Below, in pieces: positions 5,763 through 6,966 of a DNA stretch of 6,966 nucleotides. Positions within the stretch are counted from its first letter, which is position 1; every line of letters begins with the position of its first letter. Position numbers and translations under genes: made by a program. This DNA comes from an uncultured Ruminococcus sp. Lineage in GTDB: Bacteria > Bacillota > Clostridia > Oscillospirales > CAG-272. Where the stretch lies: contig CACZOH010000039.1 in assembly GCA_902782785.1 (NCBI GenBank), positions 1 through 6,966 on the forward strand. The letters run 5' to 3'. Below the pieces are notes generated by a model, which saw only the letters and a program-made list of their open reading frames with translations, did not search any database and had not been told where the DNA came from.

Positions 5763-6965
5763 TCATTTTCTGTGCGCTTCTCTGTCAAGTCTGAAATCGA
5801 CGGAGCGTTTCAGGTATTCGAGATACTCCCCGTCGCGGCACATGGCTTTGCCTACGTCGTCGGACAGCTTTGCGACCGGCAGACCGTTGACGTACTGCAG
5901 CTTTATGACTATGTTAAGCGCGGGTACGCACGTATCGTTTGCAACGAATGTCCCGATACCGAAGGAGACCTTCGTTTTATCGCAGAAATAATCGTGCAGC
6001 TTCTGCGCTTTGTCAAAATTCAGGCTGTCGCTGAACAGCAAAAGCTTCGTTTTCGGGTCCACCCCGTAGCTCTTATAGTGATTTATTATCTTCTCGCCCC
6101 ATACGAACGGGTCTCCGCTGTCGTGGCGCACGCCCGTGTAGTTGTTGACCATGGAGCGGTCAAAGTCAAGCAGGAACAGGTCGGTCGTTATCGTATCGGT
6201 CAGCGCCGTTCCGTTGTCGCCCTTGTATTCGTCGTACCAGTCGTGCATGGCGTGGTGGTTCGTGTACGCAAGCGGTATGGAGTCGATGCCCTGATACATC
6301 TGGACGAACTCGTGAGCGTACGTGCCTATCGGCGTCACGTTGTATTTCATCGCAAGGTAAACGTTCGAGGTGCCTACGCAGTTTTTCGTCTCCGTGCAGA
6401 AGCGGCGCACAACGACGTCCTCCCACTCGCGCGACAGACGGCGGCGGCAGCCGAATTCCGCAAATTTGAACGTATACGTCCCGTCGTTGCAAGCCTTTAT
6501 CTTTTTGTCAAGGCGTTCTTTTGCGGATTCAAGAAGCTCGTTATAGTCGTAATTCATTCTGAAATAGACTTCGTTTATTATCTCAAGCAGATATATCTCA
6601 AACTGCATAGCGGAGAAAAGCGGTCCGTCGACCACGACGGAAAGCTCCCCGTCGTCCGAAAGGGACGACGTAACGTAGTCTCTTATAGGATGCCAAAGCC
6701 TCAGAAATTCAACGTAGTCGCTTTTTATGAAGCGAATGGAGCGCAGATAGTCAAGCTCCTCGTTTTTGAATCTCAACGTGCAGAGATGGTCTATCTGTGC
6801 GTTGATCTCCTCCGCCATTTCGGGCGTGAACTTTACGCCCGCGTTTCTGCATTTGAAATAATACTGTCCGCAAAGGTCCGTGTGCTTGTGAAATATCACC
6901 TGGTCCATATTGAATTTATACAGATCCGTGTCAAGAAGCGACTGTACTATAGGAGCAAATCTCAT
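5763..6965 (-). CDS. pncB: Nicotinate phosphoribosyltransferase (short, E. coli PncB-type)
   Basis: PncB makes nicotinate mononucleotide from nicotinate and PRPP with ATP hydrolysis, the first step of the Preiss-Handler NAD salvage route, in the cytoplasm. The 400 residues align end to end with the 400-residue enterobacterial enzyme, not the roughly 480-residue form common in Bacillota. Visible marks are LLDTDLYKFNM (10-20), FGCRRRLSRE (171-180), GTSN (199-202), GTYAHEF with H218 at the position of the phosphorylated histidine of the Salmonella enzyme, ALTD (254-257), RHDSGDP (280-286), FSDSLNFDKA (311-320), SFGIGT (334-339) and PVAKLSDD (363-370). The ATG lies one base from the window edge. 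It is probably the true start because it aligns with the family N-terminus, but its ribosome site and promoter are outside the window. It is convergent with mtaB and functionally unrelated to that operon. Confidence 0.95.
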   Translation of the reverse strand: MRFAPIVQSLLDTDLYKFNMDQVIFHKHTDLCGQYYFKCRNAGVKFTPEMAEEINAQIDHLCTLRFKNEELDYLRSIRFIKSDYVEFLRLWHPIRDYVTSSLSDDGELSVVVDGPLFSAMQFEIYLLEIINEVYFRMNYDYNELLESAKERLDKKIKACNDGTYTFKFAEFGCRRRLSREWEDVVVRRFCTETKNCVGTSNVYLAMKYNVTPIGTYAHEFVQMYQGIDSIPLAYTNHHAMHDWYDEYKGDNGTALTDTITTDLFLLDFDRSMVNNYTGVRHDSGDPFVWGEKIINHYKSYGVDPKTKLLLFSDSLNFDKAQKLHDYFCDKTKVSFGIGTFVANDTCVPALNIVIKLQYVNGLPVAKLSDDVGKAMCRDGEYLEYLKRSVDFRLDREAHRK

Positions 6966-6966
6966 A

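Noticed and set aside
1..6966. CRISPR array, transposase, integrase, toxin-antitoxin or defence genes
   Set aside because: No regularly spaced direct repeats, inverted-repeat element ends, att-like duplications or relevant protein motifs were seen on either strand.

Overview
The window is a conserved bacterial chromosomal region that looks most like an uncultured or gut-type member of the Clostridia (Bacillota). The protein families are typical Firmicute housekeeping genes: a YitT-family membrane protein, TrmK, a NIF3-like protein, RqcH and MtaB. The coding DNA is GC-rich (roughly mid-50s percent by eye) yet uses ATA heavily for isoleucine. Promoters are sigma-A-like, and terminators are hairpins with T-tracts. 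The assignment to Clostridia is inference; no rRNA or other taxonomic marker is present.

Layout. Bases 1-218 hold no gene but several hairpins, at least two followed by T-runs in the + direction, and then a 13-bp bidirectional terminator. A YitT-family membrane protein is encoded on the - strand (219-1127). A 143-base divergent intergenic region carries back-to-back promoters. From it a tightly packed + strand operon runs to 5705: trmK (tRNA m1A22 methyltransferase), a NIF3-like dinuclear-metal protein, rqcH (ribosome-associated quality control) and mtaB (tRNA ms2t6A37 methylthiotransferase). Each neighbouring pair overlaps, by 23, 11 and 4 bases. A 12-bp bidirectional terminator at 5717-5751 separates mtaB from a convergent - strand pncB (nicotinate phosphoribosyltransferase), whose ATG lies one base from the right edge.

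How the genes work together. Three of the four operon members act on translation: TrmK and MtaB modify tRNA, and RqcH rescues obstructed 50S subunits by adding alanine tails. The NIF3-like protein in the middle has no settled function, so its co-translation with these genes is the main contextual clue. PncB (NAD salvage) and the YitT protein are transcribed independently.

I did not find a defence system, mobile element, CRISPR array or clear new system. The least explained stretch is the hairpin-rich 1-133 region. The most specific protein-level oddity is a conservative Asp-to-Glu change at a functionally important position of RqcH.
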